NCBI GenBank assembly: GCA_904420005.1
Contig: CAJFTT010000021.1
Location: forward strand, 1-64,000
Origin: Candidatus Tabaqchalia intestinavium
GTDB taxonomy: Bacteria; Bacillota; Clostridia; Oscillospirales; CAJFTT01
Length of the DNA stretch: 64,000 nucleotides
Direction of reading: 5' to 3'
Both the position numbers and the translations under genes were made by a program. Under the pieces are notes generated by a model. The model saw nothing but the letters and a program-made list of their open reading frames with translations. It was not told the DNA's origin and did no database searches. This document shows, in pieces, positions 17,376-26,492 of the stretch. Within the stretch, counting starts at the first letter, position 1; the number at the start of each line of letters is the position of its first letter.

Positions 17376-17822
17376 ATCCGTTCCGCCTTTCTTTATTCTT
17401 CCCTATTTCTCCCCGCGCGCTGCTTTCATCCGCGCGGGACGCTTTCTATCGCGGATCATGATCTTCCCGCGCGGCCGGCCGCACAGGACCGGCGTTCGGG
17501 CGCGCATCCGGCGCATGTCTGGGGGCCATGCCCCCCGCGCGCAAGGGCCAGCCATATCGGGCCATACGATCCCGGCCGGCCGGAAAGTCCGCGCCCCGCG
17601 CGCAAGGGCCAGCCCGGCGTCAAGGGCGAGGAAAATCTTCCCCAGCCGTCCACCACCCCGCGCAAGGGCCCCATTCGGGACCGCCCTGCCAAATAGCGGA
17701 AGCGGACCTGTCCCGCGCAGCCGCGCCGTTTCCACGCCGCGGATGTCCAGCAAGCGGGATTTCCTGTAGCCGCGCGCTTTTCGCCCGCTTTTTTGGGGTT
17801 GTTCCCTGCTCTCCCTCGCCGG
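17376..17822. other. Intergenic, carries repeat cluster b
   Basis: GC-rich stretch without recognisable gene. Long open frames here are by-products of base composition. Confidence 0.6.
17533..17672. repeat. CRISPR-like mini-array, three repeats (cluster b)
   Basis: An identical 21-nt repeat beginning CCCCGCGCGCAAGGGCC is at 17533-17553 and 17594-17614; a shortened third copy (CCCCGCGCAAGGGCC) starts at 17656. The shared GCAAGGGCC core begins at 17541, 17602 and 17662, steps of 61 and 60 nt. The two stretches between copies, 40-odd nt each, are unrelated to each other. Confidence 0.75.
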
Positions 17823-18644
17823 TCAAGCCCGCCGCTCCAGCGTCACGCGCGCGTCAAACGGCGCAAACCCCAACGAAGCATACAGCCGCCCGGCCGCCGC
17901 GTCCACAGGGCAGAGCAGCGGCGTCTTCCCGTCGGCGCGCAGCGCGCCGCAGGCCCGCGCCAGCAGCGCGGACGCAAACCCCCGCCGCCGGAATGCCGGC
18001 GCGGTCGCGACGCCGCCCAGGGCGGCAACTTTCTCCCCTTCAAAAAAGGCGCACACACAGGACGCCGGCACGCCGCCTGTCCGCAGCAGCCAGGCGCGCG
18101 CCGCGCCTCTTCGCTGCCGCAGATGCATGTCGGCATAAAACGCGTCGAATTCGCCCGCTGTCAGATTCTCCCGCAGCAGGGCGTGAATCGCCCGCCAGTC
18201 GTCATATCCCTGCGCCGGCGCGCCGGCGGGCGCCGGAAGCGCCCCGTCTTCCTCAAGCCGCAGCCACGGCGCGGTCTGCGCGGCAAAGCCCGCGCACCCC
18301 GGCAGGGCCGCCAGCGTCCTCCCCGTCAGCTGCACCCGCCGCACCATGGGATAAAACCGCAGAAATTCCAGCAGTTCCGCCGCCGCTTCTCCGCCGGCCG
18401 GCGCAGCGAAAAACGCCGTCCCCTCCAGAATCACGCAGGCGGCCTCCATCCCCCGGCCCGATGCGGCGGCCGGCATTGGAGCCGCATCCGCAGACGCCGC
18501 CGGTCCCGCCCAGTAGCAGGCGCAGGCCGGATGCTCCGCGCCGTACGCACGCAGCAGCGCCTCCAGCTGCACCGTTTCCGCTCCGCCCGCCCGGCAAAAG
18601 GCCAGCGCGCGGGGCAGGCCGGCGTTCGTCAGCAGCGCCACCAT
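17823..18644 (-). CDS. GNAT family N-acetyltransferase
   Basis: 273 residues. The C-terminal half carries the GNAT acetyl-CoA site VATAPAFRRRGFASALLARAC followed by VDAAAGRLYASLGFAPF. The N-terminal half resembles a second, degenerate acetyltransferase lobe. The start codon lies 1 nt after the ecfT stop with no ribosome site of its own, so translation is probably coupled. Substrate unknown. Very rich in Ala and Arg, as expected from the local GC content. Confidence 0.82.
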   Translation of the reverse strand: MVALLTNAGLPRALAFCRAGGAETVQLEALLRAYGAEHPACACYWAGPAASADAAPMPAAASGRGMEAACVILEGTAFFAAPAGGEAAAELLEFLRFYPMVRRVQLTGRTLAALPGCAGFAAQTAPWLRLEEDGALPAPAGAPAQGYDDWRAIHALLRENLTAGEFDAFYADMHLRQRRGAARAWLLRTGGVPASCVCAFFEGEKVAALGGVATAPAFRRRGFASALLARACGALRADGKTPLLCPVDAAAGRLYASLGFAPFDARVTLERRA

Positions 18645-18645
18645 C

Positions 18646-19461
18646 TCACACGACCCCGAAGGGCAGGAAATTCAGCCCAATCACCGCCGCAAGAATGCAG
18701 GCATAGCCCAGCACTCCGAACAGATCGACGCGATGCAGCTTCATCTGCTTCAGGCGCGTGCGGCCCTCGCCGCCGTGATAACACCGGCAGTCCATCGCCA
18801 CCGCAAGGTCGGTCGCGCGCCGCACCGCCGAGACGAACAGCGGCACCAGAATGGGGATCGTGGCGCGCACCCGCCGGACGAGGCTGCCGCTGTCGATGTC
18901 CGCGCCGCGCGCCTTCTGGGCGGACATGATCTTGTCCGTCTCCTCGATGAGCGTGGGGATGAAGCGCAGGGCGATGGTCATGATCATCGCAAGATCATGC
19001 ACCGGCAGATGGATCTTCTTGAGCGGCGAGAGCAGCCGCTCAAGGCCGTCGGTCAGGTCGATGGGCGAGGTGGTATAGGTCAGCAGCGAGGTGACGACGA
19101 TGAGCAAAATGATGCGCACCGCCAGGAAAATCGCACGCCAGACGCCCTCCAGCGTGATGGTAAAAATCCAGAACTGCGCGAGCACCGTCGGCCCCTTGAT
19201 ATAGAAAATATTGAGCAGGGACATGAAAATAACGAGCGGCAAAATCCCCCGCACCGAGCGCCAAAGCACGGTCAGCGGGATATGGCTGCCGATAAACAGC
19301 AGCAGCGTCAGCGCCACGAGCAGCGCCATCGGCACGGCTCCGCCCGCGACGAACAGCGCCACGATCATGCCGATGGTCAGCAGCAGCTTGACGCGCGCGT
19401 CCATGCGGTGCAGCGCCGATTCGCCCGGGAAATACTGCCCGAAAGAGAAGCCGTTAAGCAT
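18646..19461 (-). CDS. ecfT: ECF transporter transmembrane subunit EcfT
   Basis: 271 residues, membrane helices plus the cytoplasmic coupling helices. The family signature is visible as SAQKARGADIDSG, and a second coupling segment as DCRCYHGGEGRTRLK (both of the A-R-G/A type that contacts the ATPases). It joins vitamin-binding S subunits to the EcfA1-EcfA2 motor in the cytoplasmic membrane. It overlaps ecfA2 by 8 nt. Confidence 0.95.
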   Translation of the reverse strand: MLNGFSFGQYFPGESALHRMDARVKLLLTIGMIVALFVAGGAVPMALLVALTLLLFIGSHIPLTVLWRSVRGILPLVIFMSLLNIFYIKGPTVLAQFWIFTITLEGVWRAIFLAVRIILLIVVTSLLTYTTSPIDLTDGLERLLSPLKKIHLPVHDLAMIMTIALRFIPTLIEETDKIMSAQKARGADIDSGSLVRRVRATIPILVPLFVSAVRRATDLAVAMDCRCYHGGEGRTRLKQMKLHRVDLFGVLGYACILAAVIGLNFLPFGVV

Positions 19462-20323
19462 CCCGCCCGCCCCCTTTCAGCCGCTCAGCGAGCACGCGCG
19501 TCGCGTCGGAGAGCGTATATACATTGCCCGGCACATCGACGCCGCGCGCGCGCAGCATCTGGAAAATTCGCGTCACAGACGGCACGCCGAGCCCTATCTC
19601 CTCCAGCTCCCGCGCATGCTCAAACACCCGTTTCGTCTCGTCGAAAAAGCGAATCTCCCCGCGGGAGAGCACCATGATCTTCTGCGCATTGGCGGAAATA
19701 TCCTCCATGCTGTGAGACACCAGCACGATGGTTTTTCCCTTCTCCTGGCGGTATTCCCGGATGCGCGCGAGGATCTCGTCGCGGCCCCGGGGGTCCAGCC
19801 CCGCGGTCGGCTCGTCGAGGATGAGCACTTCCGGCTCCATCGCCATGACGCCCGCGATGGCCACCCGGCGCTTCTGCCCGCCTGACAGCTCGAACGGCGA
19901 GCGCTGCAGCAGCTCGTCCCCCACGCCGCATAGCCGCGCCGCCTCGCGCACGCAGCGGTCGATCTCCTCCTCCGGCAGCCCCTTGTTGCGCGGACCGTAG
20001 GCGATGTCGGCATAGACCGTCTCTTCAAACAGCTGGTATTCCGGATACTGGAAGCACAGCCCCACCGTGAAGCGCACGTCCCGGCGGCATTTTTTCTTTT
20101 CCCAGACGGGCCGGCCGCCGACCAGCACCTCCCCCGCGGAGGGCATGAGCAGGCCGTTGAGCATCTGGATGAGCGTCGATTTCCCGCTGCCGGTGTGCCC
20201 GATCACGCCGATATAGTCCCCCTCGGCGATGCAGAAGCTCGCGTTCTTGACCGCGGCTTTCTCAAACGGGGTATTGGCGCTGTAAGTAAAGCTGAGGTTC
20301 TTCGCTTCGATGATGTTACGCAT
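19454..20323 (-). CDS. ecfA2: ECF transporter ATPase EcfA2
   Basis: 289 residues from the ATG at 20323, selected because GGAGG lies 5 nt upstream; the first codons overlap the ecfA1 stop by 8 nt. Walker A is GHTGSGKSTL, then FQYPEYQLFEETVYADIAYGP, a Q-loop region diagnostic of EcfA2, signature ELSGGQKRR and Walker B LILDEPTAGLD. It pairs with EcfA1 to power the ECF complex. Confidence 0.96.
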   Translation of the reverse strand: MRNIIEAKNLSFTYSANTPFEKAAVKNASFCIAEGDYIGVIGHTGSGKSTLIQMLNGLLMPSAGEVLVGGRPVWEKKKCRRDVRFTVGLCFQYPEYQLFEETVYADIAYGPRNKGLPEEEIDRCVREAARLCGVGDELLQRSPFELSGGQKRRVAIAGVMAMEPEVLILDEPTAGLDPRGRDEILARIREYRQEKGKTIVLVSHSMEDISANAQKIMVLSRGEIRFFDETKRVFEHARELEEIGLGVPSVTRIFQMLRARGVDVPGNVYTLSDATRVLAERLKGGGRDA

Positions 20324-21176
20324 GGGCGCCTCCGATCTGCGCGACAAGCGCCTCGACGCATTCTTCCTCGGTGAGCACGTCGCCCGGCAGCTGCGAAAAG
20401 CCCAGCGCGCGCAGGTCGTGCATCAGCTGCGTCGGCTGCGGCACGTCGAGCCCCACCTCGCGCAGGCGGTCGACCTGCGGGAACACCTCGCGCGGGGTCC
20501 CGTCGAGCAGCACACGCCCCTCATCCATGACGATCACGCGGCCGCAGCGCGCCGCCTCTTCCATATAATGCGTGATGAGCACGACGGTGATCCCGCGCTC
20601 GCGGTTGAGCCGCTCGATCGTGGCCATGACCTCCGCGCGCCCGCGCGGGTCGAGCATGGCGGTCGGCTCGTCGAAGATGAGGATCTCCGGCTGCATGGCG
20701 ATGACGCCCGCGATGGCGACGCGCTGCTTCTGCCCGCCTGACAGGCGATGCACTTCATGCCGCTTATATTCCTGCATGCCAACCAGCTCGATGGCCTCGT
20801 CGACGCGGCGGCGGATCTCCGCCGGCTCGACGCCCAGATTCTCCGGCGCGAAGGCCACGTCATCCTCCACCAGCGACGCCACAAGCTGGTTGTCCGGATT
20901 CTGGAACACCATGCCCGCGCGGCGGCGGATCTCATAGAGCTTGTCCTCCTCGGTCGTGTCGATGCCCGCGACCGTCACGCTGCCGCCGGACGGCAGCAAA
21001 ATGGCGTTGAGGTGCTTGGCGAACGTCGATTTCCCGCTGCCGTTATGTCCCAGCACCGCCACCAGCTCGCCTTTTTCGATGGAAACGCTCACGCCGCGCA
21101 GCGCGAAATTTTCCGCATTGTCCTCGGGTTTCTGCTCATAGGCAAAAGTCAGATCCCGTGTGATGATGTGTTTCAT
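20316..21176 (-). CDS. ecfA1: ECF transporter ATPase EcfA1
   Basis: 286 residues. Walker A GHNGSGKSTF, the EcfA1-type Q-loop segment VFQNPDNQLVASLVEDDVAF, signature RLSGGQKQR and Walker B LIFDEPTAMLD. GGGAG precedes the start. Together with ecfA2 and ecfT it forms a group II module with no substrate subunit nearby, so it should serve several S subunits, including RibU encoded at 53.6 kb. Confidence 0.96.
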   Translation of the reverse strand: MKHIITRDLTFAYEQKPEDNAENFALRGVSVSIEKGELVAVLGHNGSGKSTFAKHLNAILLPSGGSVTVAGIDTTEEDKLYEIRRRAGMVFQNPDNQLVASLVEDDVAFAPENLGVEPAEIRRRVDEAIELVGMQEYKRHEVHRLSGGQKQRVAIAGVIAMQPEILIFDEPTAMLDPRGRAEVMATIERLNRERGITVVLITHYMEEAARCGRVIVMDEGRVLLDGTPREVFPQVDRLREVGLDVPQPTQLMHDLRALGFSQLPGDVLTEEECVEALVAQIGGAHA

Positions 21177-21215
21177 AGTTTTCTCCCATCTTTTTCGGCG
21201 GGATGTCCGCGCCTC

Positions 21216-22079
21216 TCATGCGCGCTGCCAGATGGCAGTCGCGCCGCAGGGCAGAATCAGCCCGCTCTCCCGCACCGGCAGCCCGATCTCATCCGCCGAA
21301 ACGAGGCCGCCGTACTTTTTGCCAAACGTGATCCCCAGCAGGTAGGCCGTCACCGCGGGGGACAGGCCGGTCGTATAGGAATTGAGCAGAATGAACAGCG
21401 GGTCGTCCGACGTGACGGCCATGCATTCGCGCAGCAGGGCGTGGATGTTGTCCTCCAGCTTCCAGATCTCCCCGCCCGGTCCGCGGCCGTAGGAGGGCGG
21501 GTCAAGCACGATCGCGTCATAGCGATTGCCGCGGCGCGCCTCCCGCTGCACGAACTTGACGCAGTCATCCACCAGGTACCGCACGGGGCGGTCGCGCAGG
21601 CCGCTCTCGACGGCGTTCTCCTGCGCCCACTGCACCATGCCGCGCGACGCGTCGACGTGCGTCACCTTCGCGCCGGCCGCCGCGCAGGCGAGCGTCGCGC
21701 CGCCGGTATACGCAAACAGGTTGAGCACGCGGATCTCCCGGCCGGCTGAGCGGATCTGCTCGGCCATCCAGTCCCAATTGACGGCCTGCTCGGGGAAAAG
21801 CCCCGTGTGCTTGAAGCCCATCGGCTTGAGCCGGAAACGCAGCGCACCGTATGCCACCGTCCATACATCCGGCAGCCGGCGGTTCTCCCAACGGCCGCCG
21901 CCCGCCTGCGAGCGGTGATACCAGCCGTCATACTGCTTCCATCCGCGCGCCTGGCGCGGCGTGTCCCAGATGACCTGCGGGTCGGGCCGGATGACGACGT
22001 ATTCCCCCCAGCGCTCCAGCTTCTCGCCGCCGGACGCGTCGAGCACTTCAAAGTCCTTCCAGTTTCCAGCAATGCGCAT
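21216..22079 (-). CDS. Class I SAM-dependent methyltransferase (RlmI/RlmK-like)
   Basis: 287 residues from the ATG at 22079, which has GGAGG 6 nt upstream. The Rossmann SAM site is LNLFAYTGGATLACAAAGA followed by HVDASRGMVQWAQEN, and the catalytic motif is LDPPSYGRGPGG. These are the hallmarks of the family of 23S rRNA m5C/m7G methyltransferases, here without an N-terminal PUA domain. The target base is not predictable. It sits between glmM and ecfA1 in the same orientation, with a 39-nt gap to ecfA1. Confidence 0.88.
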   Translation of the reverse strand: MRIAGNWKDFEVLDASGGEKLERWGEYVVIRPDPQVIWDTPRQARGWKQYDGWYHRSQAGGGRWENRRLPDVWTVAYGALRFRLKPMGFKHTGLFPEQAVNWDWMAEQIRSAGREIRVLNLFAYTGGATLACAAAGAKVTHVDASRGMVQWAQENAVESGLRDRPVRYLVDDCVKFVQREARRGNRYDAIVLDPPSYGRGPGGEIWKLEDNIHALLRECMAVTSDDPLFILLNSYTTGLSPAVTAYLLGITFGKKYGGLVSADEIGLPVRESGLILPCGATAIWQRA

Positions 22080-22138
22080 GCTTTGCCTCCTATGTAACGA
22101 TCTCCGCCCGCCGGCTCTCCCGCGCAGGGTTGCCGGAT

Positions 22139-23491
22139 TCACTGCGCGCCGGTCTTCTCCCGGATCATGGCGCAGATCTCCTCGCCGACGCGGCGGATCT
22201 CCGCCTCGTCCCGGCCCTCCACCATGACGCGGATGAGCGGTTCGGTCCCCGACGGACGCACCACGACGCGCCCCGCATCTCCCAGCGCCTTGTCCGCAGC
22301 AGCCACCGCGACGGCGATGGATTCATCCTCGCGGTAAAGCGCTTTCTGCTCGGAGGTGGCGTGCAGATTGAGCAGGATCTGCGGATAGCTCTCCATGACG
22401 CCGGCGAAATCCGCCTGCTTCTCCTCCTCGAGGAAAGCCGCCAGCAGCTGGATAGCCGAAAGCTGGCCGTCGCCGGTGGTGGTGTAATCAAGGAAGATGA
22501 TATGCCCCGACTGCTCCCCGCCGATGCTGTAACCCTCGCGCTGCATTTCCTCCAGGACATACCGGTCGCCCACGCCCGTGACCCGGACGGCGATGCCGTT
22601 CTCCTTGGCGAAGGCGTAAAAGCCCATATTGGTCATGGTGGTGACAACGGCTGTATCTCCGCGGAGCCGGCCCTGGCGCTTGAGGCGGCGGGCGAACACC
22701 GCGATCATACGGTCGCCGTCAATCTCCCGGCCCGCCCGGTCGACGGCCAGGCAGCGGTCGGCATCCCCGTCGAAGGCGACGCCGATGTCGCAGTGCTGCT
22801 CGAGCACCGTGCGTTTGAGATTCTCCAGATGGGTCGAGCCGCAGCCGTCGTTGATATTGATACCGTTGGGCTCGTCGCTGACGATGACGGCGTCCGCGCC
22901 CAGACGCTGGAATAACGCGCGCGCCGTCGTGGAAGCGGAACCGTTGGCGCAATCGACCGCGACGCGCACGCCGGCCAGTCCCTCCGGGACGGTCGAGGCG
23001 AGAAACTCGACATATTTCTCCCGCGCATCTTCCGCCACCGTGCAGCGGCCCAGCGCCGCGCCGGATACCGGCGGGCCGGCCGGCGTCTCGCCCAGGATGA
23101 CGGCCTCGATCTCCTCCTCGATGGCGTCGGCCAGCTTGAAGCCCTGGCCGTTAAATATCTTGATGCCGTTATATTCAAAAGGATTGTGCGACGCGGAGAT
23201 CATGATGCCCGCGTCGGCGTCCAGCTCCCGCACGAGATACGCCACGGCCGGCGTCGGCACCACGCCCAGCAGCACCACGTCCGCCCCGGCGGAGGTCACG
23301 CCGGCGGCCAGCGCATTCTCCAGCATATCGGAAGAAATGCGCGTATCCTTGCCGATGAGGATCTTCGGCTTTCTGCCGATGTCTCCGGTGAGCACGCAGG
23401 CCGCCGCATACCCCACCTTCACCGCCAGCGCGCAGGTAAGCTCGGTGTTCGCCACGCCGCGCACGCCGTCCGTGCCAAATAATTTCCCCAT
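22139..23491 (-). CDS. glmM: Phosphoglucosamine mutase
   Basis: 450 residues, the standard length. It converts glucosamine-6-phosphate to glucosamine-1-phosphate for cell-wall UDP-GlcNAc. The phosphoserine loop is MISASHNPFEYNG near residue 100, the metal loop FDGDADR, and the C-terminal phosphate-binding loop RPSGTEPLIRV. The start MGKLFGTDGVRG is typical. Confidence 0.98.
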   Translation of the reverse strand: MGKLFGTDGVRGVANTELTCALAVKVGYAAACVLTGDIGRKPKILIGKDTRISSDMLENALAAGVTSAGADVVLLGVVPTPAVAYLVRELDADAGIMISASHNPFEYNGIKIFNGQGFKLADAIEEEIEAVILGETPAGPPVSGAALGRCTVAEDAREKYVEFLASTVPEGLAGVRVAVDCANGSASTTARALFQRLGADAVIVSDEPNGININDGCGSTHLENLKRTVLEQHCDIGVAFDGDADRCLAVDRAGREIDGDRMIAVFARRLKRQGRLRGDTAVVTTMTNMGFYAFAKENGIAVRVTGVGDRYVLEEMQREGYSIGGEQSGHIIFLDYTTTGDGQLSAIQLLAAFLEEEKQADFAGVMESYPQILLNLHATSEQKALYREDESIAVAVAAADKALGDAGRVVVRPSGTEPLIRVMVEGRDEAEIRRVGEEICAMIREKTGAQ

Positions 23492-23576
23492 GGATCATCG
23501 TCCACCTTTCACAAAATTCAATCTGGAAAAGCCCCGGCCGGCGCGCCGATCGCACGGGCGCCAGTCCCCGCCGCGT

Positions 23577-24632
23577 TCATTCAAACAGCGTCGGCTGCTC
23601 GGCCGCGCCCTCCGGCGGCGTCATGCCGAGATGGTCATACGCCAGCCGCGTCACGCACCGGCCGCGCGGCGTACGCGTGAGATAGCCGATCTGCATCAGG
23701 TACGGCTCATAGACGTCCTCAATGGTCACCGCTTCTTCCCCCACGGCCGCCGCCAGCGTCTCGATACCGACCGGGCCGCCGCCGTAATTGGTGATGATGG
23801 TCTTGAGCATGCGGCGGTCGATATTGTCCAGCCCCATCGCGTCGATACCCAGCCGATCCAGCGCCGTGAACGCGATGTCGCGCTCGACGACGCCGTCGCC
23901 CAGCACCTGCGCAAAATCGCGCACCCGGCGCAGCAGCCGGTTGGCGATGCGCGGCGTACCGCGGGAACGGGACGCGATGGCCGCCGCGCCGTCCGGCGAA
24001 ATCTCGATGCCGAGGATGCCCGCGCTGCGCAGGATGATGGAAGCCAGTTCCTGCGGCGTATACAGCTCCAGCCGCAGCTGCACGCCGAAGCGGTCGCGCA
24101 GCGGGGAGGAAATCTGCCCGGCCCGCGTCGTCGCGCCGATGAGCGTGAATTTCGGCAGGTTGAGGTGATAAGCCGCGGCCCCCATGCCCTTGCCGGTGAT
24201 GATGTCGATGGAGAAATCCTCCATCGCAGGATACAGCACTTCCTCCACGGTGCGGGCCAGGCGGTGGATCTCGTCGATGAACAGGATATCGTTGGGTTCC
24301 AGCTGCGTCAGCAGCGACGCAAGGTCGCCCGGCCGCTCGATCGCAGGGCCGGAAGTGATGCGGATCTTGACGCCCATCTCGTTGGCGATGACGCCGGCGA
24401 GCGTGGTTTTGCCGAGGCCCGGCGGGCCGTAAAGCAGCACATGGTCCATCGCCTCGCCGCGCTGCCTGGCCGCCTGGATGAAGATCTTCAGATTTTCCTT
24501 CGCGCCGCTCTGCCCGATATACTCCTCGATGGTCTGCGGGCGCAGCGACAGCTCGTTGTCCGCGTCGAGCGGGTTATATTCCGGCGCCACGATCCGGTTC
24601 TCGAAATCCGACTCAAATTCCAATCGTTTCAT
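23577..24632 (-). CDS. ruvB: Holliday junction branch migration helicase RuvB
   Basis: 351 residues. Walker [13 protein letters not shown], Walker [10 protein letters not shown], sensor [10 protein letters not shown] and the arginine-rich C-terminal winged helix ([15 protein letters not shown]). It is the AAA+ motor that drives branch migration with RuvA. It lies in the ruvC-ruvA-ruvB order, 87 nt from ruvA. Confidence 0.98.
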   Translation of the reverse strand: MKRLEFESDFENRIVAPEYNPLDADNELSLRPQTIEEYIGQSGAKENLKIFIQAARQRGEAMDHVLLYGPPGLGKTTLAGVIANEMGVKIRITSGPAIERPGDLASLLTQLEPNDILFIDEIHRLARTVEEVLYPAMEDFSIDIITGKGMGAAAYHLNLPKFTLIGATTRAGQISSPLRDRFGVQLRLELYTPQELASIILRSAGILGIEISPDGAAAIASRSRGTPRIANRLLRRVRDFAQVLGDGVVERDIAFTALDRLGIDAMGLDNIDRRMLKTIITNYGGGPVGIETLAAAVGEEAVTIEDVYEPYLMQIGYLTRTPRGRCVTRLAYDHLGMTPPEGAAEQPTLFE

Positions 24633-24719
24633 CCTCCTGCCCTCCGCCCCGCCGCCAAGGCGGCGCGGAAACGCTCTTCTTTATTGTATGCCGGCGCGGG
24701 ACAAACGGCTCCGTCCGGC

Positions 24720-25307
24720 TCATTTGGACAGCAGCTTGAGCGCCGCGGTGATGATCTGCTCGACGCTCTCGCACCCGGCGCAGCGGCCCGCCGCCGACGC
24801 CGCCTCCGTTTTCGTGAAGCCGAGCGCCGTGAGCGCCTGCACCGCGTCCTCCACCATGGAGACGTCCACCGGCGCCGCCGCGTTGCCCACCGCGGCGACA
24901 GGCGAAGCGGCGAGCTTGTCCTTCAATTCCAAAATAATGCGCTGCGCCGTCTTGGCCCCCACGCCTGAGACGCGGGTGAGCGCACGGGCGTCCCCCGCCG
25001 CGACGGTCATCGCCAGCTGCGCCGGCGTCAGGTCGGAGAGGATCGCCAGCGCCATCTTCGGCCCGACGCCCGAAACCGCCAGAATCTTCCGGAAGCAATC
25101 GAGCTCCTCCTTCTCCGCGAAGCCGAACAAATCCAGCGCGTCCTCCCGGACATTCAGGTGCGTATACAGCGTCGTCTGCTGTCCTATCTGCCCCATGGTG
25201 CGCAGCGTATGCATGGTGGTGAGGCATTTGAACGCCACGCCGCCGCAGCTGACGACGGCCATGCCCGGCTCCGAGGCGACATAGGTTCCCGTTAGGCTAT
25301 AAAACAT
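24720..25307 (-). CDS. ruvA: Holliday junction DNA-binding protein RuvA
   Basis: 195 residues: N-terminal OB fold (MFYSLTGTYVA), two helix-hairpin-helix motifs (ILAVSGVGPKMALAIL and LTRVSGVGAKTAQRIIL), and a C-terminal RuvB-contact domain behind an acidic/Ala-rich linker. Length is normal. It starts 10 nt behind ruvC. Confidence 0.97.
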   Translation of the reverse strand: MFYSLTGTYVASEPGMAVVSCGGVAFKCLTTMHTLRTMGQIGQQTTLYTHLNVREDALDLFGFAEKEELDCFRKILAVSGVGPKMALAILSDLTPAQLAMTVAAGDARALTRVSGVGAKTAQRIILELKDKLAASPVAAVGNAAAPVDVSMVEDAVQALTALGFTKTEAASAAGRCAGCESVEQIITAALKLLSK

Positions 25308-25317
25308 CCTGGCTCCC

Positions 25318-25830
25318 TCATTTTCTCGTAATGGTCTGAATCACTCTCGCGGACGCGGCGTTGCGCCGCAGGTTCGCGTGGCAGATGGCGATGGCGAGCG
25401 CGTCGGCGGCGTCGTCGGGCCGCGGAATTTTCTCCAGCGCGAGCAGGCGGCGCGTCATTTCCATGACCTGCTTCTTCTCCGCCCGGCCGTACCCGCACAC
25501 GCCCTGCTTGACCTGCAGGGGCGTATATTCAAACACCGGCAGCCCTGCCCGCTCGGCCGCGAGCAGCACGACGCCGCGCCCCTGCCCCACGGCGATGGCC
25601 GTAGTGGAGTTGGTGTTGAAAAACAGCTCCTCGATCGCCATTTCATCGATGGGATACCGCGCCATCACCGCGCTGATCTGCTCATAAATCTGATTGAGCC
25701 GGGCCGGCATCCGCTCTCCCGCCTGCGTGGTCGCGGCGCCATATTCCAGCATGGAGAAGCGGTTGCCCTCCACGCGCACGACGCCATACCCCACGATGGC
25801 ATAGCCCGGGTCGATCCCCAGAAAAATCAT
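25318..25830 (-). CDS. ruvC: Crossover junction endonuclease RuvC
   Basis: 170 residues from the ATG at 25830, which gives the family N-terminus MIFLGIDPG and has GGGAG upstream; a longer frame exists but adds nothing conserved. Catalytic acids: Asp in GIDPG, Glu in AIEELFF, and the two Asp of RPDDAADALAIA. It cuts Holliday junctions symmetrically. First gene of the ruv unit. Confidence 0.96.
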   Translation of the reverse strand: MIFLGIDPGYAIVGYGVVRVEGNRFSMLEYGAATTQAGERMPARLNQIYEQISAVMARYPIDEMAIEELFFNTNSTTAIAVGQGRGVVLLAAERAGLPVFEYTPLQVKQGVCGYGRAEKKQVMEMTRRLLALEKIPRPDDAADALAIAICHANLRRNAASARVIQTITRK

Positions 25831-26012
25831 CTCTGCTCTTCTCCCGTTTTGCATTTCCTTGCGACTCGCAAGCTGCCGGCCCCTTTCCGCCCAGGCCGCG
25901 CTGCCGCCGCCCGCTGAAATCCCGGCGAATTCGACTCTTCTTCTCGCCGGCTGCGTGCCCGCCCGTCGCGGCCGGCGCGCCTCTCCGCCGCTTCCAAAGG
26001 AATGTTCTTATT

Positions 26013-26041
26013 ATTATAGCATGTCCCGCACCCCTGCGCAA
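26013..26041 (-). promoter_or_regulatory. Probable promoter of the ruvCAB-glmM-ecf unit
   Basis: Minus strand TTGCGC (26036-26041), 17 nt, TATAAT (26013-26018) with an upstream TGC. No equally good promoter was found further down to 17.8 kb. Confidence 0.65.
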
Positions 26042-26194
26042 GGCCGGGAAGCGAGTTTCCGCCCCGTCGGCGCATCCGCCCGGCAAGGAAAAAACGGGCG
26101 CTCCCGCGAACGTGCCTGGCACCGGCTTTCCTTTCATCGCGTTGCAAATCCGCCGCAATTTCGACTATGTTCCACGGTGCGCCACCCGCCTTGC

Positions 26195-26412
26195 AAAAAA
26201 CTCCCGTATGTTCGGAGGAACATACGGGAGTGATAATGCTTGTGTGCATTCGTCTGAGTTTTGGCTCTGCAGGACAACGAAACCACAACATGGCACACCC
26301 TGATTTCTATGTCCTTTGTTCAAGCCAGCGCATGGCGTCTCCGCCATTTCGCGGCAACAGTCCGCATCCCTTGCAGGAGCCTCGCCTACCGGACGGCACG
26401 ATCACTTGCATT
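26195..26412 (-). ncRNA. M-box (ykoK) Mg2+ riboswitch, orphan
   Basis: Minus-strand signature elements in order: GTAGGCGAGGCTCCTGCAAGG (core at 26375-26389), GCCGCGAAATGGCGGAGACGCC around 26330-26355, and ACATAGAAATCAGGG. These match the M-box core that senses Mg2+ in Firmicutes. The closing stem pairs GTGATCGTGC with GCATTATCAC (8 of 10). A terminator follows directly: ACTCCCGTATGTTC / GAACATACGGGAGT at 26200-26231 with TTTTTT. The odd point is that no Mg transporter lies behind it: about 180 nt further on is the ruvC promoter. Confidence 0.85.
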
Positions 26413-26492
26413 TTTTGCACTTGTCAAGTCTTTGCCCCGCGCACAGGCAGGCCAAGCAGAAACATTGCTTCGCGTTTCATGCCCCGCGCAGC

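Noticed and set aside
17528..18929. Arg/Pro-rich open frames around 17.5-18.9 kb
   Set aside because: Composition typical of out-of-frame reading of GC-rich DNA, and they overlap the GNAT and ecfT genes antisense.
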